From: a virus
Length of the DNA stretch: 48,795 nucleotides
Direction: 5' to 3' (one strand)
Virus record (IMG/VR): IMGVR_UViG_3300047586_000039
Span: 1-48,795 of that record
Of this stretch, positions 20,158 to 28,310 are shown in pieces. The notes below the pieces were generated by a model. The model was not told where the DNA came from. It did no database searches and was given only the letters and a program-made list of their open reading frames with translations. Every line of letters begins with the position of its first letter. The stretch's first letter is position 1. Position numbers and translations under genes: made by a program.

Positions 20158-21076
20158 AGACATGGCGATGGATTATCTGACCGAAACGGAATGCAGCGAA
20201 TTGGCAAGGCTTGAGAAAGTCATTGACGGCGGCCTGAAGACGTTTGTGGAGGTCGGCTCCGCCCTATCTGAAATCCGTGATAATCGTCTTTACCGGGCCT
20301 CGCACGGCACGTTTGAGGACTATTGCCGGGAACGGTGGGGGATGGTTGCGAGTCGAGCGCGGCAGCTTATCGGCGCGGCTCAGGCTGTTGGAAATCTCGA
20401 AAGTGTTACAACTGTAACACCCAAAATCGAAAGCCAGGTTCGCCCCCTCGTTTCCCTCGAACCCGCCCAACAGCGCGAAGCATGGACAGAGGCGATGCAA
20501 AAGGCCGAATCCGAATCAAGGCCAGTGACGGCTCAGGACGTGACCGATGCAGTCTATAAACTCAAGCCCCATGTTGCAAACAATAGCGGCGAAAATGAAT
20601 GGTACACGCCCCCGGAATACATCGAAGCGGCGCGGATCGTACTTGGGGGAAATATTGATCTTGATCCGGCATCAAGTGAGATTGCCAATCGTGAAATCAT
20701 TAAGGCCGATACTTTCTACACAAAAGAAAATGACGGCCTCGATAAACATTGGAGCGGAAATGTATGGATGAATCCGCCCTATGCTTCCGATCTTATCCGG
20801 CAGTTCACGTCGAAGTTTGCATCTCACGTCATTGCGGGGGACATCAAGACCGGGATCGTACTCGTGAACAACGCCACAGAAACGGCATGGTTCCGGGAAC
20901 TGATTGATTGTGCAAACGCCGTTGTCTTCACATCGGGCAGGGTGCGCTTCCTTGATCCGCGAGGAAACCCCGGCGCGCCATTGCAGGGGCAGGCATTGAT
21001 TTACTTTGGAGCGAAGGCGCGGGCTTTCATCTTTGAGTTCAAAAAATTCGGATGGGGAGCGGTACTGCGTGATTGA
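20135..21076 (+). CDS. DNA adenine methylase (Dam-like) with KorB/ParB-like N-terminal domain
   Basis: 313 residues. The N-terminal 140 residues have FEDYCRERWGMVASRARQLIGAAQAV, a DUF3102/ParB-like helix pattern. The C-terminal half is the phage N6-adenine methylase: ENEWYTPPEYIEAARIVLG (about 150-168), DLDPASSEIANREIIKADTFYT (about 172-193), and WMNPPYA (about 210-216), a DPPY variant. It would protect phage DNA or time packaging by GATC-type marks. Start ATG 20135 has AGAGGGG; ATG 20162 is possible. Confidence 0.85.
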   Translation: MLALAENRDMAMDYLTETECSELARLEKVIDGGLKTFVEVGSALSEIRDNRLYRASHGTFEDYCRERWGMVASRARQLIGAAQAVGNLESVTTVTPKIESQVRPLVSLEPAQQREAWTEAMQKAESESRPVTAQDVTDAVYKLKPHVANNSGENEWYTPPEYIEAARIVLGGNIDLDPASSEIANREIIKADTFYTKENDGLDKHWSGNVWMNPPYASDLIRQFTSKFASHVIAGDIKTGIVLVNNATETAWFRELIDCANAVVFTSGRVRFLDPRGNPGAPLQGQALIYFGAKARAFIFEFKKFGWGAVLRD

Positions 21077-21470
21077 CAGCGAACGGGGCAAAATTAGGAA
21101 CAGTGAACATGTTCCGACGAAAGATTTTTCCGGGTTGCGATACGAAAAAATCACCCCGACCGATATTGATGGGTTTATGGATTTTCAAAACAAGACGTTC
21201 GTTTTTCTGGAATTGAAATATGGAGAATCCCCTCTTCCGTTCGGTCAGAAATTGGCACTGGAACGCTTGTGTGATGCTTGCGGTAATAATGGAAGAACAT
21301 CCATTGTATTGATTATTCGGTATGAAACAAAAGGGCAAGAAGCTGTCGACGTCGCTCCTCTGCCTGTTGATGAATATCGAATCAAGGGAGCATGGCACAA
21401 GCCGAAACAGAGGATTTCGGCACGTCAAGCCATTGATCAAATCCTGACTTGGCACCCGCAAGGGAATTAA
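21069..21470 (+). CDS. PD-(D/E)XK-like phage protein
   Basis: 133 residues from GTG 21069, which overlaps the methylase stop. FSGLRYEKITPTDIDGFMDFQNKTFVFLELKYGESPLPFGQKLALERL: the D-IDGF and E-L-K residues match a restriction-endonuclease-like fold. It is common between DNA-modification and head genes, perhaps a nuclease paired with the methylase. Function not tested. No RM system partner (specificity subunit) is seen. Confidence 0.65.
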   Translation: MIDSERGKIRNSEHVPTKDFSGLRYEKITPTDIDGFMDFQNKTFVFLELKYGESPLPFGQKLALERLCDACGNNGRTSIVLIIRYETKGQEAVDVAPLPVDEYRIKGAWHKPKQRISARQAIDQILTWHPQGN

Positions 21471-21480
21471 AGGAGGGCTC

Positions 21481-22602
21481 ATGGCCGTCAAAATAAACAC
21501 AAGTGGAAGGGCAAACGCCAGCAGTCTCATCGGTTCCGGCAAGGTGGACAAGACGACCGGCTGGTCATTTTCCGCCGAAGACGGGAACAAGATCCTCGGG
21601 GATCCCCCGAAGTGGGGCGAATATGGCCGCTGGTTCCTTGGGGTTGATGACGGAGCCGGTGTGGAGACAAAGGAACATTGGAAGTATCCCTTCGGCAAAA
21701 ATGGGAAAGTTTACCGGTCCGGCCTTATCGCCATTCGACAGAGGGCTGGGCAGCAGAACGAAACGGATATCTTCAACACCGCCGGCGCGATGATCGGGCG
21801 GATTGACGGGAATAAAAACTCAGCCAGAGACGGGGAGGCCGCCATGTATGTAAAAATTGATGAAATGGAAAGGAGATGCTTACCGACGTCCGAAGTCCGG
21901 CTTGACGGCGAAACCGCCCCGAAGATCACCGGATATGCCGCAGTGTTCGGAGTTTTTGCGGATATCGGTGGCCTTTTTCGTGAACAGGTCCAAAAAGGGG
22001 CCTTCACGAAAACCTTGAAAGAGGCGGATGTCAGAGCACTATGGAACCATAACCCCGATTATGTTTTGGGTAGGAATAAAGCGGGAACCTTGAAACTTTG
22101 GGAAGATTCCAAAGGGCTTAGTTATGAAATTGATCCGCCCTCAACGGCATGGGCAAATGATTTGATTACATCGGTAAAGCGCGGCGATGTGAATCAGAGC
22201 AGTTTCGGGTTTTCCGTGAATAAACAAGAAGTTAACTACGAGAAAGACGAGAGAACGCTTGTCGATGTAACTCTGTATGACGTAAGTCTTGTCTGTTTTC
22301 CTGCATATCCTACCACGACCGCCCAGGTGCGTTCATTGTTTCAACATGAACCTCCTCCGGATCCGCCGCAATGGGAAGAACTGGATCAGATCATAAGCAA
22401 AATCAAAGCGGGCGAACCGCTTACCGATGATGAAATCAGGGCAATAACCGCTTACATCCCGAACCTCTCCGTGCCGCCTGCAAAGCACACGGAGACCCCG
22501 CCGGAGCCGCCTCGCAAAGCACTCCCCGAGGACACCAGGAAGGGCGACAAGTGGACAGAGTTGTATATCAGGGCAGAGATGCAAATACCATCAAAAAACT
22601 AA
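21481..22602 (+). CDS. Prohead protease (S78-like) with N-terminal extension
   Basis: 373 residues, longer than the usual about 200-230. The first 125 residues are an extra domain (GKVDKTTGWSFSAEDGNKIL..., then YRSGLIAIRQRAG). The protease core has GYAAVFGVFADIGGLFREQVQKGAF, LWNHNPDYVLGR (catalytic His) and NQSSFGFSV (catalytic Ser). A disordered Pro/charged C-terminus may be a scaffold. It cleaves the capsid delta domain. AAAGGAGG precedes ATG 21481. Confidence 0.85.
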   Translation: MAVKINTSGRANASSLIGSGKVDKTTGWSFSAEDGNKILGDPPKWGEYGRWFLGVDDGAGVETKEHWKYPFGKNGKVYRSGLIAIRQRAGQQNETDIFNTAGAMIGRIDGNKNSARDGEAAMYVKIDEMERRCLPTSEVRLDGETAPKITGYAAVFGVFADIGGLFREQVQKGAFTKTLKEADVRALWNHNPDYVLGRNKAGTLKLWEDSKGLSYEIDPPSTAWANDLITSVKRGDVNQSSFGFSVNKQEVNYEKDERTLVDVTLYDVSLVCFPAYPTTTAQVRSLFQHEPPPDPPQWEELDQIISKIKAGEPLTDDEIRAITAYIPNLSVPPAKHTETPPEPPRKALPEDTRKGDKWTELYIRAEMQIPSKN

Positions 22603-22622
22603 AGCACAGGAGGTAAAAGGAT

Positions 22623-23951
22623 ATGAAAACAGTAACTCAGTACCGTGAAGATATCGCCCGCCTCAAGAAAAAGGTGGACGATATCGACGCAAAGTGCATC
22701 GCGGAAAATAGGGACCCGGCAGATTCGGAAATCGCCTTGAAGACCGAACTCATGGACGGGATCGATGAACTCAGAAAGATCGTGTTGTCTCAGGAACGCC
22801 AGGAGCGCACGTTCGCAGAATTGGAGGCCCCAGCGAATCCCCCGGCAACGAAACCGGGACCGAAAGGGACACCCCCGGAAAATCGGGATGCGAAGGATAA
22901 ATTCAGTTCCTTCGGGCAGCAGATGGCCGCCGTCATGCGGGCGGGTTGCCCCGGTGGTCATGCCGACCCCCGGCTTTACGCGGTTCGCGCGGCCGGTTCG
23001 GGTTTGTCCGAATCGGTTCCGAGCGATGGAGGATTCCTCGTTCAGCAAGACTTCGCAACGGAGCTTTTGGAGGATACCTTTGCAACAGGCCTCTTGGCTT
23101 CAAAGTGCCGCCGGATTCCTATTAGCGGAAACGCCAACAGTCTCAAGATCAATGGCGTTGACGAGACCTCCCGCGCCTCGTCTCGTTACGGCGGGATCGT
23201 TGGTTATTGGGAAGATGAGGCAGATACAAAAACCAAATCCAAGCCGAAGTTCCGCAAGATCGAGTTGAACCTCAAAAAACTGATCGGTCTCTGCTACGCG
23301 ACGGATGAATTGCTTGAAGACGCGACAGCTCTTGAAGGTGTGATCCGGAATGGGTTTGTTTCCGAGTTCGGATTCCTTCTTGACGACGCGATCATCAATG
23401 GGACCGGTGTTGGGCAACCTCTCGGAATCCTGAACGCTGGATGCCTCGTTTCGGTAGCAAAAGAAACCGGACAGAAAGCCGCGACCATCCTGGCCGAAAA
23501 CATCATCGAAATGGATCGGAGACTTTTCGCATCCAGCGGGGCGAATGCTGTGTGGGTCATCAACCAAAATACCAAACGGCAGCTCTATACGATGAGTATC
23601 AGCGTCGGGACCGGCGGTATTCCGGTTTACATGCCTGCCGGAGGATTGAGCGGCGCCCCTTACGGACAACTCCTGGCCAAGCCGGTTATTCCCATTGAGC
23701 AGTGCGCGACCCTCGGCACGGTCGGTGACATTATCCTTGCCGACTTCTCCAATTACATCCTGGCGGAGAAGGGCGGCATTGCGGCGGACATGTCGATCCA
23801 CGTCCGGTTCCAATACGATGAAAGCGTTTTCCGCTTTGTGATGCGAATTGATGGGCAACCCGTTCGCGCCTCAGCATTATCGCCGTACAAAGGGTCGGCT
23901 ACCCTTGACACGCAATCACATTTCGTGGCCCTGGCGAGCCGTACTACATAA
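22623..23951 (+). CDS. Major capsid protein (HK97 fold)
   Basis: 442 residues. Residues 1-100 are a coiled-coil/delta scaffold (REDIARLKKKVDDIDAKC...), cut off by the protease. The HK97 body contains SVPSDGGFLVQQDFATELLEDTF (about 123-145), LIGLCYATDELLEDATALEGVI (about 220), DDAIINGTGVGQPLGILNAG and an E-loop/P-domain ending FRFVMRIDGQPVRASALSPYKG. Assembles the icosahedral head. Ribosome-binding site AGGAGG. Confidence 0.95.
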   Translation: MKTVTQYREDIARLKKKVDDIDAKCIAENRDPADSEIALKTELMDGIDELRKIVLSQERQERTFAELEAPANPPATKPGPKGTPPENRDAKDKFSSFGQQMAAVMRAGCPGGHADPRLYAVRAAGSGLSESVPSDGGFLVQQDFATELLEDTFATGLLASKCRRIPISGNANSLKINGVDETSRASSRYGGIVGYWEDEADTKTKSKPKFRKIELNLKKLIGLCYATDELLEDATALEGVIRNGFVSEFGFLLDDAIINGTGVGQPLGILNAGCLVSVAKETGQKAATILAENIIEMDRRLFASSGANAVWVINQNTKRQLYTMSISVGTGGIPVYMPAGGLSGAPYGQLLAKPVIPIEQCATLGTVGDIILADFSNYILAEKGGIAADMSIHVRFQYDESVFRFVMRIDGQPVRASALSPYKGSATLDTQSHFVALASRTT

Positions 23952-23961
23952 ACCATTAACT

Positions 23962-23984
23962 GCCGGGGGACCGAATCCCCCGGC
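23962..23984 (+). promoter_or_regulatory. Strong intergenic hairpin after the capsid gene
   Basis: GCCGGGGG (23962-23969) pairs with CCCCCGGC (23977-23984) over a 7-base loop. No U-run follows (ATACCA), so it is unlikely to stop transcription. It sits between the capsid stop and the AGGAGG of the next gene and probably protects the capsid mRNA from decay or sets a processing site. Confidence 0.6.
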
Positions 23985-24005
23985 ATACCACAAGGAGGTT
24001 ATACC

Positions 24006-24512
24006 ATGGCTGGACAAGGATTTAGTCTTGAAAAGGGGCATATCGTCCCGCTTTACACGCCAATCGATGAAGACACTTTGGCCGGGGCAAAGAGCCCTGT
24101 TATCTGTCTGATGGGGGGTTACGAGCATGCCACGATTATCGTCAGCATCGGGCAGTTGCCCCGTGCCGCTGGCGTTATTACTGTTGAGTCTTGCGCGGAC
24201 GTTACGCCAACCTCGGTGACACAGTTGATGTTCCGGTATTATAGGTTTGAAACATCAAGCAAACTCGCCAACGGTGATGTCCATGCAGCTATGCAATGGA
24301 CGACCACGGCAGCAGCAGGTCTGATCCCCGTTGCTACGGGAGCCGAGTGCTTCTACGTGATCGAACTGGACAGCGAGGAACTCATCCAGGGGCATGTCGG
24401 TTTCCGGCTTGCAATCGCAGATGCGGCGAATGCCTCCGTACAGTCCGCTATTGCGGTTCTAAGCGGTCCCCGGTATGCCGATGCGAATAAGACGGCAATG
24501 GCGATCATCTAA
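24006..24512 (+). CDS. Probable virion protein (head decoration-like)
   Basis: 168 residues of beta-rich, Ala/Thr/Val-rich sequence (HATIIVSIGQLPRAAGVITVESCADVTPTSVTQLMFRYYRF). It directly follows the capsid gene, the usual place of the decoration protein, and has AAGGAGG before ATG 24006. No family certain. The paired hairpins around it suggest strong expression. Confidence 0.6.
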   Translation: MAGQGFSLEKGHIVPLYTPIDEDTLAGAKSPVICLMGGYEHATIIVSIGQLPRAAGVITVESCADVTPTSVTQLMFRYYRFETSSKLANGDVHAAMQWTTTAAAGLIPVATGAECFYVIELDSEELIQGHVGFRLAIADAANASVQSAIAVLSGPRYADANKTAMAII

Positions 24513-24522
24513 CCACTTAACC

Positions 24523-24548
24523 GGGACCGGGTGAAATACCCCGGTCCC
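24523..24548 (+). promoter_or_regulatory. Intergenic hairpin 2 of the head module
   Basis: GGGACCGGG (24523-24531) pairs with CCCGGTCCC (24540-24548), 9 bp, 8-base loop TGAAATAC. No U-tract. It lies just before the ribosome-binding site of the small gene at 24572. Confidence 0.6.
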
Positions 24549-24571
24549 ATCTCCCGAAAGGAGGCAGTATC

Positions 24572-24661
24572 ATGGGCGGAAAGCCAAGTAAGGGAACACC
24601 TAAAGATGGGAGACTGAAAGAAAATAAGCCGGCCGTATCAAAACCCGTCAAGAAGAAATAA
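24572..24661 (+). CDS. 29-residue basic micro-protein
   Basis: MGGKPSKGTPKDGRLKENKPAVSKPVKKK: Lys/Pro/Gly-rich, disordered. AAGGAGG before ATG 24572, and flanked by two hairpins. It may be a virion-associated DNA-binding peptide, but nothing shows it. It resembles the basic peptide at 845 in composition, not in order. Confidence 0.5.
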   Translation: MGGKPSKGTPKDGRLKENKPAVSKPVKKK

Positions 24662-24676
24662 ACGAAACCCATAACT

Positions 24677-24701
24677 GGGGCGGCCTGAAAATGGCCGCTC
24701 C
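24677..24701 (+). promoter_or_regulatory. Intergenic hairpin 3 of the head module
   Basis: GGGGCGGCC (24677-24685) pairs with GGCCGCTCC (24693-24701) with one G-U, loop TGAAAAT. Same layout as hairpins at 23962 and 24523: stem, then AAGGAGG and an ATG. No U-tract. Confidence 0.55.
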
Positions 24702-24723
24702 ATCTTCAAGGAGGAAATGAATT

Positions 24724-25260
24724 ATGGGAAGCAAAAGTTATTCTCCATCAACAATCGCAGTCATCGGCGACATCCAAAATGGTTTGTTTGTCGAAACGGC
24801 AGAACTCGGTTTTGCGGTCTGGGGAACGAAAACACAAATCTATCCCTTCAAGGTCGTCAACCGGATCAAGATCCTTGGTCTGTGGGCTGAAGTTGGAACC
24901 ACAATTACCGGGGCCGTTCAGGTCGTTTTCAACTATATCCAAACAACCCCGTCTGTCGCAGTCACGCCGATTTCCACGGTGTGCGCGAGTATGGCCACCA
25001 TGGCATACGGATCACGTGTTTCCTTTGACGGGATCAGCGTCGCGCAGGCCTTGGCTATTACCGCCGCTCCAGGGATCTCCTATCATGCACTGGGGAACAT
25101 CACCATGATCCTTGGAATGGCGCCGACCGTTGCGGGAGTCACGAGCGTTGGCAAGATCGGTTTCTTGTCCTCGGTGGCCGATGCAACAGTTGGGACTTTG
25201 CGGTTTGGGCTCCTGTATTCGCCCATCGATGCGGGCGCATACGCGGAGGCATTGCTTTAA
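24724..25260 (+). CDS. Probable virion protein
   Basis: 178 residues, beta-rich and low in charge (GAVQVVFNYIQTTPSVAVTPISTVCASMATMAYGSRVSFDGISVAQALAI). Place and composition fit a structural protein. No family recognised. Strong AAGGAGG before ATG 24724. Confidence 0.6.
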   Translation: MGSKSYSPSTIAVIGDIQNGLFVETAELGFAVWGTKTQIYPFKVVNRIKILGLWAEVGTTITGAVQVVFNYIQTTPSVAVTPISTVCASMATMAYGSRVSFDGISVAQALAITAAPGISYHALGNITMILGMAPTVAGVTSVGKIGFLSSVADATVGTLRFGLLYSPIDAGAYAEALL

Positions 25261-25270
25261 TTAACCCCAC

Positions 25271-25307
25271 GGGCGGGGAGGCTTGTTTCCCTCCGGCCTC
25301 CTCGCCC
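25271..25307 (+). promoter_or_regulatory. Intergenic hairpin 4 of the head module (possible terminator)
   Basis: GGGCGGGGAGGC (25271-25282) pairs with GCCTCCTCGCCC (25296-25307), 12 bp with one G-U, 13-base loop. CCTCTTTT follows, so it could be a weak intrinsic terminator as well as a stability element. The next ORF starts at 25328. Confidence 0.6.
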
Positions 25308-25327
25308 CCTCTTTTGAGGATTTAACA

Positions 25328-25480
25328 GTGACACTCAGCTTGGTCACGACAATTCAAAATTTCATCGGCGATTCGGGGGACACGAAAACGACCGATTGCC
25401 CCACCGGTTCGACGTTTTACGAAACAGATACCGGGGATACTTACATTTTCGACGGCACGAATTGGGTTATCAGGAAGTAG
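25328..25480 (+). CDS. Small structural module protein
   Basis: 50 residues from GTG 25328 after TGAGGA. TTIQNFIGDSGDTKTTDCPTGSTFYETDTGDTYIFDGTNWVIRK is a compact beta module; the next gene starts with the same module. Probably a virion surface or adaptor piece. Confidence 0.55.
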   Translation: MTLSLVTTIQNFIGDSGDTKTTDCPTGSTFYETDTGDTYIFDGTNWVIRK

Positions 25481-25490
25481 GAGGTTTGAA

Positions 25491-25916
25491 ATGGCTATGG
25501 AACTAATCACGACTATACAGCGATTCGTTGGCCTTGCTGCTGACGTTGCGACCTTGCCGGTGACAGATATTTATACCGGATCAAAGTTCACGGCTCTGGA
25601 TACCGGCGCTCGATACATTTTTAACGGTGCGGCGTGGGTGGCGGATCTAACTGATATCGCCGTGACAGCAAAATCTCTTTCCGCTGCCAATGATACCGTG
25701 AACGCTGGTTATTATGCAGCGACTACCCTTTCTGCCATTGACACGGACCTGGCCACGGCGAATATCAAGGCGACAAAAACCATCTTCGGGGTTGCCGGAA
25801 AGGCCGAGGTTGTTGACACGACCGAAGCAGGCACCCCCGTGACGGCAAATGGTGATATTGCTCTTGGAAAGATCGCTTGGGCAAACGGTACAAAGTTTAC
25901 CGGGACGCACGTATAA
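25491..25916 (+). CDS. Structural protein with the same N-terminal module
   Basis: 141 residues. N-terminal 45 residues (LITTIQRFVGLAADVATLPVTDIYTGSKFTALDTGARYIFNGAAWV) repeat the module of 25328. The C-terminal part (KATKTIFGVAGKAEV) has the I-F-G-V-A-G motif of phage tail and capsid fibre-type repeats. Likely attached to the head or tail surface. Its stop overlaps the next ATG. Confidence 0.6.
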   Translation: MAMELITTIQRFVGLAADVATLPVTDIYTGSKFTALDTGARYIFNGAAWVADLTDIAVTAKSLSAANDTVNAGYYAATTLSAIDTDLATANIKATKTIFGVAGKAEVVDTTEAGTPVTANGDIALGKIAWANGTKFTGTHV

Positions 25917-26050
25917 TGAAATGGCTTGCCCGCATAATGGCATGGTTCAAGAAAGAACCGATCCGGGGGCCGGGGGCCGGTCCTATATTCAGGCCGATAT
26001 TTAAGGGAGTGAAAAGTGCAAAAATTACGGATCAGATCGATAACGGGTGA
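25916..26050 (+). CDS. Short basic/hydrophobic peptide
   Basis: 44 residues (MKWLARIMAWFKKEPIRGPGAGPIFRPIFKGV...). ATG 25916 overlaps the previous stop (TAATG). Trp-rich amphipathic start then Pro/Gly-rich. It overlaps the next gene by 35 bases. Uncertain as a gene. Confidence 0.35.
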   Translation: MKWLARIMAWFKKEPIRGPGAGPIFRPIFKGVKSAKITDQIDNG

Positions 26051-26294
26051 GAATCAATTTATCGACCCTCTGGAAATGGTTGGCTATTTCAACATCTCGA
26101 TTTCCGGAACTTGGGTTGGCAAGATTACGGTCCAAAGGGCCTTTGACGGCGGATCAACGTGGTTCGATGTCGCTACCTGGACGGCAAATACTCAGGAATA
26201 TGGGTTTGAACCAGAGAGAGAGGTTTATTATCGGGCCGGAATAAAGCTCGGAGAATACGTTAGCGGCCAGGCGGATTTGAGGTTAAGTAATTGA
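26016..26294 (+). CDS. Small beta-sandwich virion protein
   Basis: 92 residues from GTG 26016. YFNISISGTWVGKITVQRAFDGGSTWFDVATWTANTQEYGFEPEREVYYRAG is the strand pattern (G-T-W-x-G-T-V-x-L-x-R-S-F-D-G-G) of a head or tail accessory protein found in many siphophages. Possibly a head-decoration or fibre-base protein. Confidence 0.65.
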   Translation: MQKLRIRSITGENQFIDPLEMVGYFNISISGTWVGKITVQRAFDGGSTWFDVATWTANTQEYGFEPEREVYYRAGIKLGEYVSGQADLRLSN

Positions 26295-26620
26295 AGATAT
26301 TCGGCGATAAGGTGAACTCCCCGGTTCTTTACTCGGCATCCTTTGACCTTGCGGCAACGGGAACCATAGTCACCGGGATAGTGGGGCAGTTCATCAGGGT
26401 CTATGCCATAAAGTTGGCGGCAACTGCGGAACTGACATGTTATTTTCAGGACGGCATACTGAATCCGATTGAAGGTGGAATTCTGTTATCAGAGAAAGCG
26501 GGATATATCGAAGGAATTGATCCTCCTGCTTATTTATTTTCAACCTCTCCAGGAGAGGATTTGATTCTGGTTATGGATAAGGGGGACGTGACGGGTCGGA
26601 TTTCATACTGGCTCGAATAG
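26291..26620 (+). CDS. Small structural protein
   Basis: 109 residues from TTG 26291 overlapping the previous stop. Beta-rich (GTIVTGIVGQFIRVYAIKLAATAELTCYFQDG), the typical jelly-roll-like pattern of phage virion accessory proteins that follow the gene before. No specific family. Confidence 0.55.
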   Translation: MKIFGDKVNSPVLYSASFDLAATGTIVTGIVGQFIRVYAIKLAATAELTCYFQDGILNPIEGGILLSEKAGYIEGIDPPAYLFSTSPGEDLILVMDKGDVTGRISYWLE

Positions 26621-26683
26621 GTGACCGAACGTTAATTTGGATACAGGAGCGAATCTGATTTTCAAACTTAGGAGGATAATATC

Positions 26684-27244
26684 ATGGCTGACGGATTGTT
26701 TTACAACGATTTACGAGAACCTTTTGTCATCGCGGATATCGGGCCGATGTCACCGTTATCAACGGAAGTTCCGCTATACGCGGCAGGTAATTTCCCGGTG
26801 TTGGGCGGACAGTATTTCTCACGACCGGGCAAGGCGATCAAAATTCAGATATTCGGCAAGATGACATCAGCCAATACTCCGGGTAACGTGAGCTGGACAG
26901 TAAGGTATGGCACGGGGGCTGCTGCAAACGGTGTTCTTTTGGCGTCTTCTTTAGCGAAGGCGTGGTTGGCGAACCAAGCCAATATGTCGTTCTACCTGGA
27001 AGTGATCATCACATGCCGCACGACTGGCGCGACGGGCACATTGTTCTGCACAGGTTTCGTGCTGCCGAACGTGGCGGCTGTGGTCAGTACCTTGCAACCG
27101 GTGCTGATCCCAGATTCCGCGCCTGTGGTATCTGGCGCGTGCGATCTGACGGCGGCATTGATCCTCAGTGTTCAGATGATTCGGTCTGGATCGACAGCGG
27201 AGACGGCTTATGTCCACCAGATGCAGGTGACGGCGCTGAATTAG
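26684..27244 (+). CDS. Structural protein
   Basis: 186 residues (FYNDLREPFVIADIGPMSPLSTEVPLYAAGNFPVLGGQYFSRPGKAIKIQIFGKM). Beta-rich C-terminal two thirds resemble a jelly-roll. TTAGGAGGATA upstream. Structural by context. Its translation shares style with the 24724 protein. Confidence 0.6.
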   Translation: MADGLFYNDLREPFVIADIGPMSPLSTEVPLYAAGNFPVLGGQYFSRPGKAIKIQIFGKMTSANTPGNVSWTVRYGTGAAANGVLLASSLAKAWLANQANMSFYLEVIITCRTTGATGTLFCTGFVLPNVAAVVSTLQPVLIPDSAPVVSGACDLTAALILSVQMIRSGSTAETAYVHQMQVTALN

Positions 27245-27253
27245 GATTCAATC

Positions 27254-27922
27254 ATGCTAAACGGAAGACAGCCATTCATTCCCATTTTGCGGAACCGGAT
27301 TTCCACTGCGACTGGAGGAGATCAGCAGTTTTATGGTGGTAAACCGCCGTTCATGGCGGCTATGCCTCCTCAGGTATGGCAATGGACGTGGGCAGACAAT
27401 ACGCTGTATGGGAGGACGGATTCGGATTTGAAGCAAAAACCGATGCCTAATCCACTCCTCTTCATGCTCAATGGCTTGAAGGGAAAGTCAGGGGGATTGT
27501 TCCATCCTGCTAAGGCAGTACTTCCCGCAGAAGGCGGCACGTTGTATGGCGTCACGGACACCGATGTAAAGCAACCGACGATGCCCAAACCAACCATCTT
27601 TGCCCTCAATGGCTTAAAGGCATTGAGGGGCGGTCTGTTCCACCCGGTGATACCAAACCCCCCAGAAACTCCCGGCCCATCATGGAAGATCGAGGGTATC
27701 ACGAAGGACGAGACCGGAGCGGCGGTAGGCGGGTTTACGGTCTATCTCTTCAACGTAATCTCTGGCACCCCAATACTTGTGGATACGACCACATCCGACG
27801 GGTCAGGTCTTTATTCGTTCACTGTCGAAAGTGGACAATCATATTGGGTGGTTGACTATAAGGCGGGAACACCAGATAAAGCTGGCGCATCATTGAACAC
27901 CTTAACCGGGGTATTCTCATGA
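27254..27922 (+). CDS. Structural protein with an internal 46-residue duplication and a carboxypeptidase-regulatory-like domain
   Basis: 222 residues. TLYG-x-TD-D-KQ-x-MP-P...LNGLK...GGLFHP occurs twice (about 51-92 and 96-135), a tandem domain duplication. The C-terminus (GITKDETGAAVGGFTVYLFN, then SDGSGLYSFTVESGQSYWVVDYKAG) is a carboxypeptidase-D regulatory-like or Ig-like fold. It could be a surface fibre that binds sugars. The stop overlaps the next ATG. Confidence 0.6.
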   Translation: MLNGRQPFIPILRNRISTATGGDQQFYGGKPPFMAAMPPQVWQWTWADNTLYGRTDSDLKQKPMPNPLLFMLNGLKGKSGGLFHPAKAVLPAEGGTLYGVTDTDVKQPTMPKPTIFALNGLKALRGGLFHPVIPNPPETPGPSWKIEGITKDETGAAVGGFTVYLFNVISGTPILVDTTTSDGSGLYSFTVESGQSYWVVDYKAGTPDKAGASLNTLTGVFS

Positions 27923-28047
27923 CGGATATTTTTGCATATCCAGGAGAAGTAAATCCGAACGATGTGAAAGCATCTGATCCCACAGTATTGCGCCGGTTGA
28001 AGGTGATCATAACTCGGCTGAGAATGATGATGGGATTAGGAAAATAG
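27919..28047 (+). CDS. Small hypothetical protein
   Basis: 42 residues (MTDIFAYPGEVNPNDVKASDPTVLRRLKVIITRLRMMMGLGK), Met/Arg-rich helix at the C-terminus. ATGA overlap with the gene before. Common as a tiny ORF after phage fibre genes, function unknown. Confidence 0.5.
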   Translation: MTDIFAYPGEVNPNDVKASDPTVLRRLKVIITRLRMMMGLGK

Positions 28048-28082
28048 TTACAGTTCCGCCACTGTGGTTGAGGAGAATATAA

Positions 28083-28310
28083 ATGGAAAACTGGCAAATA
28101 CTTCTGGGTGTTAATGCTTTTCTTGTTACGGCGCTGGGTGCCTTTGTGAAGATCTGGATGAACGGGCTTAGGGACGATATAAAATCGGTTAAAGAGGATC
28201 TTAAAGGGAAGGCTTCCGTCGAGACTTGCCGGCGGATTCATGAAGGCGTGGACAAACTGCTTCACAGGCACGCAGCGTCGGGATCTGCAGGAGAGGCGGT
28301 GCCGAAATGA
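28083..28310 (+). CDS. Holin-accessory-like protein (one helix plus coiled coil)
   Basis: 75 residues: hydrophobic helix about 6-26 (ILLGVNAFLVTALGAFVKIWM) then a charged coiled coil (LRDDIKSVKEDLKGKASVETCRRIHEGVDKLLHRH). Anchor-plus-coil with a CRRIH segment is typical of XhlA-like lysis accessory proteins. Overlaps the next gene by 4 bases. Confidence 0.55.
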   Translation: MENWQILLGVNAFLVTALGAFVKIWMNGLRDDIKSVKEDLKGKASVETCRRIHEGVDKLLHRHAASGSAGEAVPK

